Assembly: GCA_945952575.1 (NCBI GenBank)
Contig: CAMFIY010000150.1
Location: 1-6,740, forward strand
Length of the DNA stretch: 6,740 nucleotides
Source: an uncultured Leucobacter sp.
Lineage (GTDB): Bacteria > Actinomycetota > Actinomycetes > Actinomycetales > Microbacteriaceae
Direction of reading: 5' to 3'
Shown: in pieces, positions 6,454 to 6,740 of the stretch
Numbering within the stretch: the first letter of the stretch is position 1
Layout of the letters: each line of letters begins with the position of its first letter
The notes under the pieces: model-generated
Databases searched by the model: none
What the model was told of the DNA's origin: nothing
The model's input: the letters and a program-made list of their open reading frames with translations, nothing else
Program-made: the position numbers and the translations under genes

Positions 6454-6485
6454 GAAAATACGTACGGGAAGACTACGTACTTTTC
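6454..6485. promoter_or_regulatory. Candidate operator: paired TACGTAC repeats within a 32-bp dyad
   Basis: TACGTAC occurs twice, at 6459-6465 and 6474-6480, with starts 15 bases apart. The flanks are also symmetrical: GAAAATACGTA (6454-6464) faces TACGTACTTTTC (6474-6485), which is complementary apart from one bulged base. The loop is nine bases. The dyad sits 80-110 bases upstream of the monooxygenase and 110-140 bases upstream of the last gene, so it could serve either. A regulator-binding site is inferred from symmetry only; no known consensus is claimed. Confidence 0.45.
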
Positions 6486-6594
6486 GACCACGAGTTGGGA
6501 AGGTTCCCTAACTTGATCGTTGACGGAAGTGCTCCGGACCGCTCGTAAGCAGCGGTGAAGGGGCGCAGACGTCAGCGTTACCAAGGGGGAAACA

Positions 6595-6740
6595 ATGGAA
6601 GAACGCAACGTCCCAAGTGTATCCGAGCGGGTTTCGGCGACCGCGAGCGGTCGGGCCAGGCTGGTGAGCACGCTCCCGGATCGCGTGGACGCGATCCTCG
6701 ATGCGCTGGTCGATCCGGGCAGCGCGGCACTGCTCATCGG
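6595..6740 (+). CDS. Unidentified gene start, partial (possible P-loop regulator N-terminus)
   Basis: The first 48 complete codons of a rightward gene begin at ATG 6595, preceded by a strong AAGGGGGA Shine-Dalgarno (6583-6590 region). My translation starts MEERNVPSVSERVS and continues through RARLVSTLPDRVDAILDALV to DPGSAALLI at the window edge. Third positions become strongly G/C after about codon 10, supporting real coding. The arrangement of a short polar N-terminus, an amphipathic RVDAILDALV helix and a hydrophobic AALLIG strand resembles what precedes a Walker A loop in LuxR/LAL-type or AAA ATPase regulators. The Walker A motif itself would lie beyond the edge, so the family cannot be confirmed. 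Confidence 0.7.
   Translation, partial: MEERNVPSVSERVSATASGRARLVSTLPDRVDAILDALVDPGSAALLI

Larger units (their letters stand above)
6376..6594. other. Divergent intergenic region with several inverted repeats
   Basis: This 219-bp gene-free stretch between the leftward monooxygenase and the rightward final gene is clearly less GC-rich than the coding DNA. It holds a 15-bp palindrome (6429-6443), a paired TACGTAC dyad (6454-6485), GGGAA-GG-TTCCC (6497-6508) and an ACCGCT-N7-AGCGGT hairpin (6538-6556). Possible promoter elements are a leftward TACTCT on the minus strand about 25-30 bases before the monooxygenase start, and rightward TAACTT (6509-6514) or TTGACG (6520-6525). None has a convincing partner hexamer. 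Frames read through it look like codon noise, not a small gene. Confidence 0.6.

Noticed and set aside
5416..6516. A 366-codon plus-strand frame opposite the monooxygenase
   Set aside because: Antisense to a well-conserved LLM protein; the translation is Arg/Glu/Ala-rich with no family resemblance.
6376..6594. A transposon end or attachment site marked by the inverted repeats
   Set aside because: No transposase or integrase, no target duplication and no matching repeat elsewhere in the window; regulatory dyads are the simpler reading.

Overview
The window is high-GC throughout, with strong G/C bias at third codon positions, short intergenic gaps, ATGA start/stop overlaps and one probable leaderless mRNA. 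This fits an actinobacterium, possibly a member of the Microbacteriaceae. That placement comes from composition and gene style only; no phylogenetic marker is present.

Layout. Positions 1-2358 form a leftward operon: a TetR-family repressor (1729-2358), then a DppB-type permease (675-1691), then a DppC-type permease (678 leftwards, cut by the window edge). The two permeases overlap by four bases. A 124-bp divergent intergenic region (2359-2482) carries a clear imperfect palindrome and a second dyad over the inferred promoters. Rightward from there lies a two-gene operon: a 546-residue YtcJ/NfdA-type metal-dependent amidohydrolase (2483-4123) and a C45-type Ntn hydrolase/acyltransferase-like protein (4135-5229). 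A convergent 111-bp gap separates these from a leftward LLM-class flavin-dependent monooxygenase (5341-6375). A 219-bp AT-richer divergent region (6376-6594) holds several inverted repeats. The window ends in the first 48 codons of a rightward gene of uncertain family.

How the genes may work together (inference). Genes 1-5123 or so read as a self-regulated uptake-and-hydrolysis module. A peptide/nickel-class ABC importer would bring in a small peptide-like or amide compound. Two unrelated intracellular amide-bond enzymes, a metal-dependent amidohydrolase and an Ntn hydrolase, would cleave it. The divergently encoded TetR protein would repress both operons until the ligand appears. The substrate cannot be read from the sequence. 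The importer's ATPases and binding protein are not in the window and may lie to the left. The LLM monooxygenase and the last gene look like separate units.

No CRISPR array, tRNA, rRNA, insertion sequence or phage element was seen. The most interesting parts are the divergent operator and the pairing of two amide hydrolases with a dedicated importer; neither amounts to a demonstrated new system.
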